Shown piece after piece: positions 10,571 to 20,551 of a stretch of DNA of 64,000 nt (positions are counted from its first letter, which is position 1; the number at the start of each line of letters is the position of its first letter). The notes beneath the pieces were generated by a model that saw only the letters and a program-made list of their open reading frames with translations, was not told the DNA's origin and searched no databases. The translations under genes and the position numbers were made by a program. The DNA comes from Saccharum officinarum (Eukaryota > Streptophyta > Magnoliopsida > Poales > Poaceae). Where the stretch lies: positions 15,973,511 to 16,037,510 of the forward strand of contig CM036159.1 of NCBI GenBank assembly GCA_020631735.1. The letters are read 5' to 3'.

Positions 10571-12107
10571 ATAATAAAGAGGCAAAATTTCAGGCTCTTT
10601 TTTTCGTCCATCCATTTTTTTCGTTCACCTCCTTTTAACTAACTCTGTGTTATCTATAGTTCTCCTGATTTATATGATAGGTTCGGGATAGCTATAAATC
10701 CAAATAGAACTCTGAGATATCAAATAAGCTGAATAGGAATCATAATCTCTATCTAATACTTACATCTGTCTATACCTAATATTAAGCCTCCAATCCTGAC
10801 CAGTCTGAATAGGAATCCTACTCTACTATACCTTCCAATATATCTTATTATAATCTATTTTTTCAAGCCAAAATATTAAAACATCATCTCTACGGCTCTA
10901 CCTTAATATTGAAACATGACAAGTTTTTTAGTTTTAGTCTTTTCTATTTTTCAGTTTTTCCAAGCACGTTGACCCTTTTTTTACCTTTTTTTTGTAGAGG
11001 ACCTATAGATCACAAACGTGAGGACGTGCCCTCGTCGGCCACAAGATGTTCTGATTTCTTTTTTATGTCTATTTCTGATTTCTTTCTTTCAGTTCTGGTT
11101 CATCTGGTTATGTTCAATTTTTTTCTTTTTTCCGGTCCTGGTCTAGGTTCAATTACGTTTTCTTTATTTTCAGCCAAACATTGTTCTATGTTCTTCATCC
11201 ACTTGTGGTAATCTAGATAAATAGAAATCATAATACAAATAAATTCCTCCGATGTTAACTAATCTGAATAGGAATTCTAATAAAATAGAAAAGATAAAAG
11301 TACAAAAAATTATATATGTGCATATACACCTTACCGTTATTCTATTAGTTCTCGTTTTCTATTCCGTTTTGGTTTAGTCCGTCAACTTCTGATTTTTTAT
11401 GTATATAGAAAAAAGACTTCTGATTTCAAACGGTCCAGTATTTCTTTTTCTATTTTGTTCTGATTTCGTCTTTAGCTCCCGAAATAGTTTATTACTTCTG
11501 AGTTCTGACTTTCTTTTATGTTCCTATACGTTTGGTTTTGCCGCTAATATTTTCATCACTAATGTAGTTTTGATTAGGAACAAAACTTTAGTAATGATCA
11601 ACTAATGAACTAGTGTAGAGCAGTTTTTATCGATACCAGACTAAATAATGTCTCTAAACATATGCAATGCCCAGTGCAATCCCTGACCAGTGCCCATGTA
11701 AAAAATCGAGAAAGATCTTCTATCATAGTAATCAATGAATAGACCAATTATTACATCGAAAATTGAGTCATTATCAACTTTTATCAAAGATTCTTGCAAA
11801 AAAAATTTTGGTTAAATATTATAGCTACAAATTGTTATCAGTCCACAAAGGAAATCAGAAAACTCGATATTTAGCTGTACAAGACATGAATGGTATGAAA
11901 TTAAATTTATGATATATATTATTTAAAATTAATGTCTCTGTGCTTTAAAGTCGAAGAAAAAACAAAGGTATATTACGAGTGTCATAGTCGTCATAAAATA
12001 AGTTATAACTTTAAACTTTTATAAATATGTATGATCCTGTTTTGTTTTTTATGAATATTTGCTAACTTTTTTTCCCTCCCATTGCAATGCACGGGCTTAT
12101 TTGCTAG
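10531..12107 (+). mobile_element. Non-autonomous Helitron (copy A)
   Basis: The element begins TCTATATC after A and ends TTTGCTAG before T, the A/T insertion context of Helitrons. A hairpin, CCCATTGCAATGCACGGG, lies 9 bases before the CTAG end (one stem mismatch here, perfect in copy B). No Rep/helicase coding is present, and the small ORFs are low-complexity. The 5' end has become a TCTATA microsatellite. Confidence 0.65.
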
Positions 12108-12640
12108 TCTATATCTAAAGAGGCAAAATTTCAGGCTATTTTTTTCGTCCATCCATTTTTTGTAGGTGTGTCTCTTCTAACTACCGAATAATAGAGAGTT
12201 TCTTATGTTCATACTTAATATATATATCCTGTGCTCATACGAGTTAGAATAGCTTGCGTCTAGACCGACATAGAGTAAGAATTCTAATCTAAATAGATTC
12301 CTCAAATCTTGAGTACTTTAAATAGAACTCTTAATAATCAAATAGAAAAGGATAAGAACTACGTTCTTTACTTTGCTCCGCTTTCTTTATTTACATATCC
12401 TAAGTACTCTAAATAGAACTCTTATTAATCAAATAGAAAAGAATAAGAGTTACGTTCTTTATTTTGCTCCGTTTTCTTTATTTACATACGAGTTAGAATA
12501 ACTTGTGTTTAGACTAATATAGAGTAGGAATCCTAATCTAAATAGATTCCTCGAATCTTAAATATACTCTAAATTAAACTCTTAATAATTAAATAGAAAA
12601 AGATAAGAATTACGTTATTTTGCTCCGCTTTCTTTGTTTA
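12108..12640 (+). repeat. Second Helitron-like 5' end followed by internal direct repeats (copy A)
   Basis: Directly after the Helitron end, TCTATATCTAAAGAGGCAAA repeats the 5' end of that Helitron. From 12236 a unit of about 250 bp (starting CATACGAGTTAGAATA) recurs at about 12484. Each unit contains shorter copies of an AATAGAAAAG...TTTGCTCCG motif. No 3' Helitron hairpin was found for this second element, so it is probably truncated. Confidence 0.5.
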
Positions 12641-12846
12641 GTTATATGTAAAAGGGTGAGTTGAGCATGTAAGACCTATGATGTACGTGCCCATCAGCCC
12701 ATGCACTGGCCACGCACGGCTCTGCCGGTCCGACCGAGGACGCCAGCGGTTTGACTGTGAAAACGACTGAAACCACATATTTCCACTCAATTTTCCCCTC
12801 AAACCGAGCAACAAACAGCAAGGGTCCATTACTATGGATTGTAGAG

Positions 12847-13089
12847 CTATACGTGCTGAACAGATTTGATTAAAACATCAGAGCGCGATCTATCCCGGTT
12901 TAAGAGATCAAGAACTCCAAAGATGGATACACGAAACTGAGTTCCATGCAGAATATTCAGACCACCACAAGAATTTCCAGCGCAAAGCAGTTTTGGGATT
13001 GGAATTTGAAGATCTAAACGAGCTCCAAACCTGATGAGACTTGTTTCCTTGCCACCTCCACAGAGATTACTATCATTGTTATTTTTCAT
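12847..13089 (-). CDS. Unrecognised 80-residue ORF (copy A)
   Basis: An ATG-initiated frame, with the same predicted protein in both copies, contains a Cys/Gly patch but no domain I know. It could be a gene-fragment exon linked to the E2-like fragment on the other strand, or chance. Very uncertain. Confidence 0.15.
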   Translation of the reverse strand: MKNNNDSNLCGGGKETSLIRFGARLDLQIPIPKLLCAGNSCGGLNILHGTQFRVSIFGVLDLLNRDRSRSDVLIKSVQHV

Positions 13090-13199
13090 TTTGATTTGAT
13101 TGATTGAAGCTCATTAGGCGCATTAAGATTCAGATGCAATGAGCGGCGGTGTGGTGTACTGGTGTGACCTCGTGACATTGAAGAGAAAAGGCGGCGGGC

Positions 13200-13624
13200 A
13201 TGAGCACGACCATGACCAACGCGACGTCGCGGTGCGCATGCCACAACAAGCGTGGCGTGCGCTGCACAAACAGCACTGCGCTCGCAGCCGGCGGCGGCCT
13301 CCACATCGTCGACAAGAGCACCTTTCGCCCAGGCGACATCATTGCACAGGAGTCGAACGTCGGTGGCCAGATCCAGGTCGTCATGGGAGTCTCTAGGGCG
13401 CTTGACCTGGTTCTCTTTCACGAGGACGACGGCGACAGCAGGGTGTCATGTCAAGGCCATCGGAGTAGCTCTGCCGTGACACAAGGGCTCGCCTTGGGCG
13501 ACTACGTCGTGTCTACCCATGGCTTGGCGGGGTCGCCGAGGTGTCCTTCCATGTGGAGATGGCGTTCAACGATGGCGCACTTTGCACACTCACCAGGGAA
13601 CAGCGTAAACTGGTAGAAGCCTAA
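13200..13624 (+). pseudogene. Fragment resembling a UBE2O/PHO2-type E2 N-terminal region (copy A)
   Basis: The frame from ATG 13200 reads STFRPGDIIAQESNVGGQ, then GVSRALDLVLF and LGDYVVS. After a frameshift near 13520 it continues PWLGGVAEVSFHVEM and FNDGALCTLT to a stop at 13622-13624. The pattern GDYVV...PWLG.V.EV...V...F.DGA.C is how I remember the N-terminal region of large plant ubiquitin-conjugating enzymes of the UBC23/UBC24 (PHO2) class. No catalytic UBC fold follows. Treated as a broken gene fragment; the family assignment is tentative. Confidence 0.35.
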
Positions 13625-14964
13625 GCAAAGGAGGATGACAATTGAAAGCACGACATGCGGAGCATATGAACAACGTCTTGTAATCGAGGCAGCGCGTCAT
13701 CGACCACTCCCCGTTAGTCTCCTTGGCGTTCTGAAGGATTAAAGGCTACTGAAAGCCAAGGTGCATCAAAGGCATCGTCTCTGGAGCATACGTCACCAGC
13801 ATGCTTGTGCATAGAGCCTCCATGCATCTGGGAACCAATAAGGCAGGCCACGCATGCTGCAATTTAGTTTTGGCCCAGGCTACCTGAAGGCACTACGTGC
13901 GTGTTGTCATAGCCACTTCCGGTCTCCCGCATGAGCGTTGTGCCGCGGTGCAGTGCCAGCAGGGCAAGGCTGCCTGCCCATGGTCAATGACACCGTACGC
14001 ACGTGGTGCCGTGGCCGCAGGTTCGAGCTACCTCGCTGTGACCGTAGTGTCTCACGTGCGGTTTTACCGTACAACCATGTTTGTGCCGGCAATATAATAA
14101 ATTATGATTCCGTTGCAAACGCACAATCATATTTGCTCATAAGTTAAAGAGTTTCTAATGTTCACGCCTTCAGCAGCCCTCGCTTTGAGATGATCTCACA
14201 TGTATGAATGAATCTTCAAAGTGGGATACAGCCTACGGAGCACTAGTTCTGCATAGTACTAGGAATGGTCACATTACGTCACATCACATAGCTTGGGCTG
14301 CAGTACTACAATTTCCATGATACATGGAAGTCACTACTCACTATAATTTACCAACTCCATGATTTTTCAGATGACATTTTGGGAAAGGAAACAAATTGAT
14401 AGATTTCGAAGGGGACAACAAGCATTGCAGCAAGCAGCATGATAATTGGTTTGGTCCGTACTCCCAGTCAGCACGATCTCTCATATACGTAGATAATCAT
14501 GATCTCTGGTTAAGTCCGTGGAGCTGAAATCAACAATGAGTACAATTCAAGCTTAGGCTTCACCAGAGAGCAAATAGTGGAACTATCAACTATGGTGTCC
14601 GAAGCACCCAATGTTCCATGTAAACCTCGCCACACATTGTCTTTAAACTTAAAAAGTACACAAAGGTGGGCTGCGATGGACATTTCATTCATAGCTGCCT
14701 AGTTGGCATTTGATTCCAGCAGCAAAGCTTCAGAGCTGCAGAATCGCTATATTTCTTTGTGGGTACATGCTTCTTGTTCTTCACTTGACCCAGATCATTA
14801 TGATGGGCTACTAATTAGGCAATACAAAGCAGACATCTATCAAACTTATACAAAAAGGGTCGCAACAAGATAGCCTGCTTGCATTGCATCTCCAAGTCTA
14901 GGAGATAAACCAAGTCCTACAAACTTACAGGTTACACCAGAAGCTGGCAAGAGAGATCTCCTTA
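13625..14964. other. Intergenic and 3' flank of the membrane-protein gene (copy A)
   Basis: No gene recognised. The part adjoining 14964, as far as about 14750, probably includes the 3' UTR of the minus-strand gene. A 60-residue minus ORF at 14510-14692 is conserved in both copies but not recognised. Confidence 0.45.
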
Positions 14965-16203
14965 TCACTCTGGAACAACTTCATCTTCACTAATTGCCTT
15001 GTTCATTATTTTAGTGGACACATCCACGTCTTCTTTGGGACCATCTCCGCTGTCTGTCTTCTTGTCCACAGGGGTGGAGGATGAGGTGTTGCTGCTGCCA
15101 TCATCTCCAGCTCCAGATGTGGACTTTTGGACATCTGTTACCAGAGCCAAGGTGCCATTTGGAGGAGAATCCAACTCAAGCGACGATGTCTGGTTAGTCA
15201 AAGGCTGTACTTGGTTGCCAAGCACTGCCGTTGAATTCACTTGTTGACCTGGATGACCTTTCAAAGTTAAATTAGTTTGCTCAGGGTTGCTGGTCAAATT
15301 TGCTGGAGATGGATGGGTCTTGCTTTCTATGTCATCGCTAGGAATGTCTGTGTTTTTCTGGGTAGATGAATTAGTCGGAGTAGCCGTGCTGTCCATGGTG
15401 GCATATGATCCATTAATTCCAGGAGCTCGAAATGAAATTCCATTAGATAAGTTTGTGGTGCCTTCAAATATCCTATCCATGCTGTTCAATTGTTCCTCTG
15501 GGAGAGGTTTTGCCACCTTGGCGTCATGATCCACAGAGCTTGACACATCATCACCTCTGAAACTCCTTTCCCTAGCCCTGCGCACTTCCTCCTCCTTGTT
15601 TCCAGCCTCATGATTTTCATTAGGCACTGCAGTTGAAGCATCATCCACGAATAAGACCTTCTCTTGGGCATGATGGAACAACTCATCTTGCTCAGACAAT
15701 GGAGGGTCATGAGTAACAGCACTAGAAACATTGTCACCATGGAAACTCTTCTCTTGATCCTCCTGTGACCGCTCCTTCCGCTCTTCGTCCTCAAACACAC
15801 CCACATCTCCATCCTTTTCAGAAGAATGCTCACCAGGCTCAGGAAGATCCTCGTCCTTCTCCAGGTCTTGCTCATCGATGGGATCCTCATCGTTCTCATC
15901 ATGCTTCATTTCTTGCTCCATTTCATCATTCTCTTCATCCTCAACCCGTTCATCCAATGTTGAAGAATCAGCCTCCATCTTTGGAGGCAGATCCTTCCTG
16001 CCTAATCTGACTGCCTCTTGCTGGTCTTTGTCATCTTTATGCAAATCATTCGCTTCATCTTCACTATATGCCTTCTTCTCATAAGAATGCTTAACTTGGT
16101 AGAGCAACCAAACAGAAACCAGAAGCAAGAGACTAATCTGAAGAGCTTTCTTCAGCTTCAGACCTTTGGATCTCTGATTTCTACTAGAACTCTGCCTCAA
16201 CAT
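14965..16203 (-). CDS. Acidic single-span membrane protein, function unknown (copy A)
   Basis: The 412-residue protein starts at ATG 16203; the frame stays open upstream but only with a TTG codon, so 16203 is the start. The short basic N-terminus (RQSSSRNQRSKGLKLKKA) is followed by one hydrophobic helix (residues about 22-37, ISLLLLVSVWLLYQV). The rest is a long disordered tail that is Glu/Asp-rich to about residue 200 and Ser/Thr/Asn-rich with several N-x-S/T sites after it. This topology suggests a type II membrane protein with its tail in the secretory lumen, plausible for Golgi or ER. I recall plant proteins with the same N-terminal signature but no known function. A 5' UTR intron precedes it. 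The predicted protein is the same in copy B, and no defects are visible. Confidence 0.8.
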   Translation of the reverse strand: MLRQSSSRNQRSKGLKLKKALQISLLLLVSVWLLYQVKHSYEKKAYSEDEANDLHKDDKDQQEAVRLGRKDLPPKMEADSSTLDERVEDEENDEMEQEMKHDENDEDPIDEQDLEKDEDLPEPGEHSSEKDGDVGVFEDEERKERSQEDQEKSFHGDNVSSAVTHDPPLSEQDELFHHAQEKVLFVDDASTAVPNENHEAGNKEEEVRRARERSFRGDDVSSSVDHDAKVAKPLPEEQLNSMDRIFEGTTNLSNGISFRAPGINGSYATMDSTATPTNSSTQKNTDIPSDDIESKTHPSPANLTSNPEQTNLTLKGHPGQQVNSTAVLGNQVQPLTNQTSSLELDSPPNGTLALVTDVQKSTSGAGDDGSSNTSSSTPVDKKTDSGDGPKEDVDVSTKIMNKAISEDEVVPE

Positions 16204-16288
16204 TGTTAGGAAAACGAGGTAAAACAACAACCTCTACAATCCTTTTTTTTATCACTCCCAATACCTCCACTGGAACACTTGATGGTTC

Positions 16289-17170
16289 CTGAAATAAGAC
16301 ATTACCAGCATATAAGCATCCTTAATGAAATATATTTCACAAAGGGTAAGGGAAACGATTAAGTACTTGAAAGAACACTATAGTACTCAGTTCATTTACT
16401 TCAATTTACTTGTGCAAGCCATACAGCGGGAACCAAAAAAACAAAAAGATTCCTCAGGTGTAGCAATCCCACCTATCATATAAATACAAACTATTCATTT
16501 GATATCTGAGCTACCACCAATCTCTTCTAGGTAGTAGGAACCTCTGTTGAAGTTATGTGCAGACAGTGTAGTTGTGTAGGATACAAATATCTAGGATGAC
16601 TTACTGACTTGCCTAGGATAACTGAAAACGGAACAAGAGCAAGCACGCGGCTACATTTCTACATCCAAGTAGCTTAAATTAAGGCCAAGGCGTCCTAACC
16701 TTCGAGCAAAAATCCACCAGTCCATTGAAGAAAAGGACGCATAGCCTCCAACGAATTACCTAAATCACAGAAAACGCCATTTTTGAACGTGAAATAGGCC
16801 TAATGAGTTGAAAACTCCAATCTCCCGACAGCCAACATCGAAACCACCTAATCTCTGCTCCTATAACACACGTTTACATATCAAATAAAAATACACCAGT
16901 TTTGCAGGTAGGGCAGTGCCATTAATTTTAACTTGATTATTGGGATTCTTTGCCCAAAATCCAGGTAAGAAACTCCGAACCCATGCTCAACAATCACCAT
17001 ACACCACAAATCCATTATCCAACACCTTCAGTAGCACAAACATCGGATATTTCGCCCCCAATAAACCTAGAGGGCTTCAAGGAGCTCAAGAACAAACACT
17101 GAAAGGCCACAGCCCACAAGACGCCAAAAAAGATTCAAGCTTTAGAACAGAACAGGGCACAACAATCTCA
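16289..17170 (-). other. 5' UTR intron of the membrane-protein gene (copy A)
   Basis: On the minus strand the donor is AAG|GTGAGA at 17171/17170 and the acceptor TTATTTCAG|GAACC at 16289/16288. The leader exon would start near 17340 in a GC-rich region. Long 5' UTR introns are common in grass genes; their role in expression here is inferred. Confidence 0.6.
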
Positions 17171-17339
17171 CCTTCGGACGCCGGCAGCTGGATACTTGAA
17201 ACGACCGTTCTGCTTTCGGCTTTGCCTCGTCCGTCTTCCCACCTCCAGACTCCAGACGATTTAAAAGCGAAGACCACAGGGTGGGTAGAGCAAAGATTGG
17301 TCAAAAAATCAAGATGCTTGTTCACCTAAATCCGCTCCC

Positions 17340-17628
17340 CCCACTACCACAAGGCAGGGGCGGATCTAAATACAGGTGCCTAGTGTAGACCGCCTCTCTG
17401 AAACGGAAAGGGTAGCGGGAGCCGGAGGCCGCCAACAAGTGCGACAGTGGATTCGGGGCTCGTGCACCAGTCGGATTGGGGACTGGAATGGGCGGATGGC
17501 GTAGGTGCTAGGTCGGGGCTCGGGAAGGGGGGAAGGGGGGATTTATGACGCGACGTGGACGGAGACGGAGAGGCAGGCGGCAGCTTCAGAGTCACAGCTC
17601 GCAGGGAGGGGGAAGAAGAGGAGGCCTC
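17340..17628 (-). promoter_or_regulatory. Likely promoter region of the membrane-protein gene (copy A)
   Basis: A GC-rich, CpG-containing block lies immediately upstream of the inferred leader exon and is bounded on the far side by a MITE. No clear TATA box was seen. Confidence 0.35.
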
Positions 17629-17904
17629 GGCCTTGTTTAGTTCCCAAATCCAATCCTCAAATTTTACCGTGTAAAAAGGAGATTCCTCGTCACATTAAAA
17701 TATCGGCAAATACATGAAGTACTAAATGTAGATAAAATCAAAACTAATTGCACAATTTTATTGTACTTTGCGAGATGTACATTTTGAGTCTAATTTATTA
17801 ATGTTTGAACAATTTTTACCAAATAAAAAACAAAAGTTGCTACAGTGCGACGTGACCGGTACTGTTCCAAGTTGGCCACGCCAACTTTGGAACTAAACAC
17901 GGCC
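17629..17904 (+). mobile_element. MITE 1 with GGCCTTGTTTAGTTCC ends (copy A)
   Basis: Terminal inverted repeats GGCCTTGTTTAGTTCC and GGAACTAAACACGGCC (15 of 16 match) flank a 276-bp AT-rich body. It lies just upstream of the membrane-protein promoter. The superfamily is not certain. Confidence 0.65.
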
Positions 17905-18165
17905 CTTGTTTAGATTCGGATTCGGGAATTGCTACGGTGCGTATTAAATGTGCACAGTAGCAATTTGTTTATATGTGGTAAAAATTGTCTAAACTTTGAT
18001 TAATTAGACTCAAAATGTTCGTCTCGCAAAGTACAATAAAACTGTATAATTAGTTTTTAATTTCATCTACATTTAGTACTCCATACATATGCCGACATTT
18101 CGATGTGACGGAAAATCTTCTTTTTACGTTGTAGAATTTGGTGGAGAAGTTGGGATCCAAACAAG
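17905..18165 (-). mobile_element. MITE 2, inverted copy of MITE 1 (copy A)
   Basis: Its body is the reverse complement of the MITE 1 body at roughly 80% by eye. It abuts MITE 1, sharing GGCCCTTGTTTAG at the junction, and ends GGATCCAAACAAG. Copy B lacks about 14 bp at this end. Confidence 0.6.
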
Positions 18166-18261
18166 ACCGAGAAGGAAGAGGAAACGGTGAGGATTTTTAT
18201 CTGTTCCTTTCTTCTGACTTTTCTGTTGCAGTACTCGATTTTTTCGCCTCAGAAGTGACGA

Positions 18262-18503
18262 GGCTTTGTTTAGGCCACGTGTAGTTCCCAAAATATTTCA
18301 AGATTTTCTGTCACATCGAATGTTTGGACATATATATGGAGCATTAAATATAGATGAAAGAAAAAACTAATTACACAGTTTGGTAGAAAACCACGAGACG
18401 AATCTTTTGAGCCTAATTAGTCTATGATTGGACACTAATTGACAAATACAAACGAAAGTGCTACAGTAGCCAAACCTAAAATATTTCGCAAACTAAACAC
18501 ACC
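18262..18503 (+). mobile_element. MITE 3, related TTGTTTAG family (copy A)
   Basis: It starts GGCTTTGTTTAGG and ends AAACTAAACACACC, with an internal body (GACGAATCTTTTGAGCCTAA) typical of the same grass MITE group. A partial relative follows at about 18515-18680. Confidence 0.5.
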
Positions 18504-20542
18504 CTTGCAAAAGTTGTACGGTGTCACATCATGTGTCATGAGAGTATCACACTAATAAAAAAAATAAATTACAGAATCCGTCGGTAAACCGCGAAACGAA
18601 TTTATTAAACCTAATTAATATATCATTAGCACATGTGTTACTGTATCACTTTATTGTCAAATCATAGACTAGGTTTTAAAGATTCGGCAAAATTGACTTG
18701 CCAAATTCCAAAAAAGAAACCCAGCGGCGCGGAAGGGAAGAGCGCACGCGGGAGTAGCGCGTGAGACGGAATGCCAAGCCGATCGCGAGCTTGCATATAT
18801 GCCAATCCATCCTAGGATTTTGCCAAGTTAATAAAAATGCAAAGCTCATTTGCCAAACCGTTGGATAGGAGTTTTGTAGACTTTTTTTTTATAAAAACAG
18901 GAATGCAAAGTCCATTTACACAACCGTTGGAGTTGCTCTAGGACGCGCCGAGGCGTGAGAAAACAAGTCATGTTGAGAACGTCAATCGGCCCTGATCAAT
19001 CAAAGGAGAAGCTTGCTGCGAAATTTTGTTCAGGAAGGGAAGACAGGTGAGGAAACTTGGAGATTTTTTTTTGGTTAATAATGCATCCATGCGGCATGCG
19101 GATAGCTCCGCACACTTGACACGGAGTACATACAGAGGGGAGAGGCCTAGGAAACTTGAGAGGAGAAAGAAAAAGGAACAAACTACTTTCGCTGGTAAAA
19201 AAACCCAGCAGTAATACAGGAGTGACACCTTTTGCCCGCAATGTTTAGAGAAAAAAAAGTTACACATATATTACCACGTCATTTAAGACTTTGGTCAAAC
19301 TTTAGAAACTACAGACATGTTTGGCTACCAACCACATGCGGCTACGGCCACAGCCAGCTTAGGCGCCGCCAAAAATCAACGTCACAACTGTTGTGAAGTT
19401 TTGTGAAAAGAAAAGTTGTGGCTGCCATAATTTTTTTAAACCAAATAACAACTTTTCATTATATGACGTGCCGCACTTTAGGGGTGGTGACCTCCGGTTT
19501 ACAAACCAAACGTCCACTACAGACATTATTAATTTCGCAAGCTATATGTGTAGATTTGTATACGAAAGTATTTGTAAACCTTGGCGAAGCTTGAACTAAA
19601 TTGAGAGGAGACCAATCAACCTTGAGACAGTGACAGAAGAAATTAAGTTAGCAAATTATCAGCACTTTAGTGGTGGAATTAAGTGTTCCTTTAATAAGCT
19701 TTTTAGATTAAGGGGGGCCATGCTCACTTTGATCTACAAAAGCTCCGCTCCTATTTGCAAAAGTTCATAAATTTGAAAAGTTATATTACTGTACAAAGTT
19801 AAATGCGACAAGTACTTGTGACTAGAGATAGTATTGTCTTTTGTCCATGATCTAGTCTCGTGTTTGTTGATCTATATATGAAAAGTTCTACATATTTAAG
19901 GCTTGTATTTCTCTCTACCACAGTATAAGTAGCAAGTACTAGCAGATCGTGTGAGTTTCCTTGTACTAGAATCTAGACTAGAAGAGGCGAAAGAAACAAT
20001 ACTATATGGTTTTCCTTTCTTCCTTCGGACAAAAATGGAAGTTTAACCGTGCTTAACAGCTAAGCAAGTGACACGTGCAGAGCAGGCGCGAGACATAAAG
20101 GCCTTGGCCCCTCTCCTTTCGTCGATGGCGCTCCTTTTTCGTCGTCAGTCCTAGAAACGGAAAAGGGGGCAAAGTACGTGTCTGGCGTTGGGTTTGTGCA
20201 GCGCACGGGTTCGCGTTTGGTGCAACTCCCATTGACACACACATACTGCACCTTAATTGCCGGCTTGCCGCCAACACCAACACATGCTCTCGCGTTGAGT
20301 CCGAAGCCGTTGCACTTGCAACGAGGTGGTGCTGGTGCATGCGGTACACGCTCAAATAGTCAGGGGTCAGGACGGTAGGTCCGACCTGATTGACTGTTCC
20401 AGTGAGGATCTTCTACCACCGGTAAGATGCCATCAGCAATACATCCCTGGTCCCCGTAAACCTATCGTATCAGGGGATATGTTTGTTTTCTTGCTCCAAC
20501 AGCTCCCAGTAGTCTCTTCTTTTTCTTTTCTTTTCTTTTGCC
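18504..20542. other. Intergenic stretch before the MULE (copy A)
   Basis: MITE remnants lie at the left and an AT-rich middle follows. The right part (about 20040-20540) is of mixed composition and has short unrecognised ORFs. No supported gene. Confidence 0.5.
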
Positions 20543-20551
20543 TTAGAAAAA

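Noticed and set aside
13130..13421. Minus-strand ORFs opposite the E2-like fragment
   Set aside because: The plus-strand motif pattern is more convincing, and the region is GC-rich so overlapping open frames are expected.
15486..15902. 138-residue minus ORF inside the membrane-protein gene, plus several plus-strand ORFs
   Set aside because: Alternative frames of the acidic repeat-like coding region. Met/Arg-rich composition is typical of shifted Glu/Asp codons.
18504..20542. Possible host gene in the region before the MULE
   Set aside because: Only short ORFs on both strands, no splice-consistent coding or domain.
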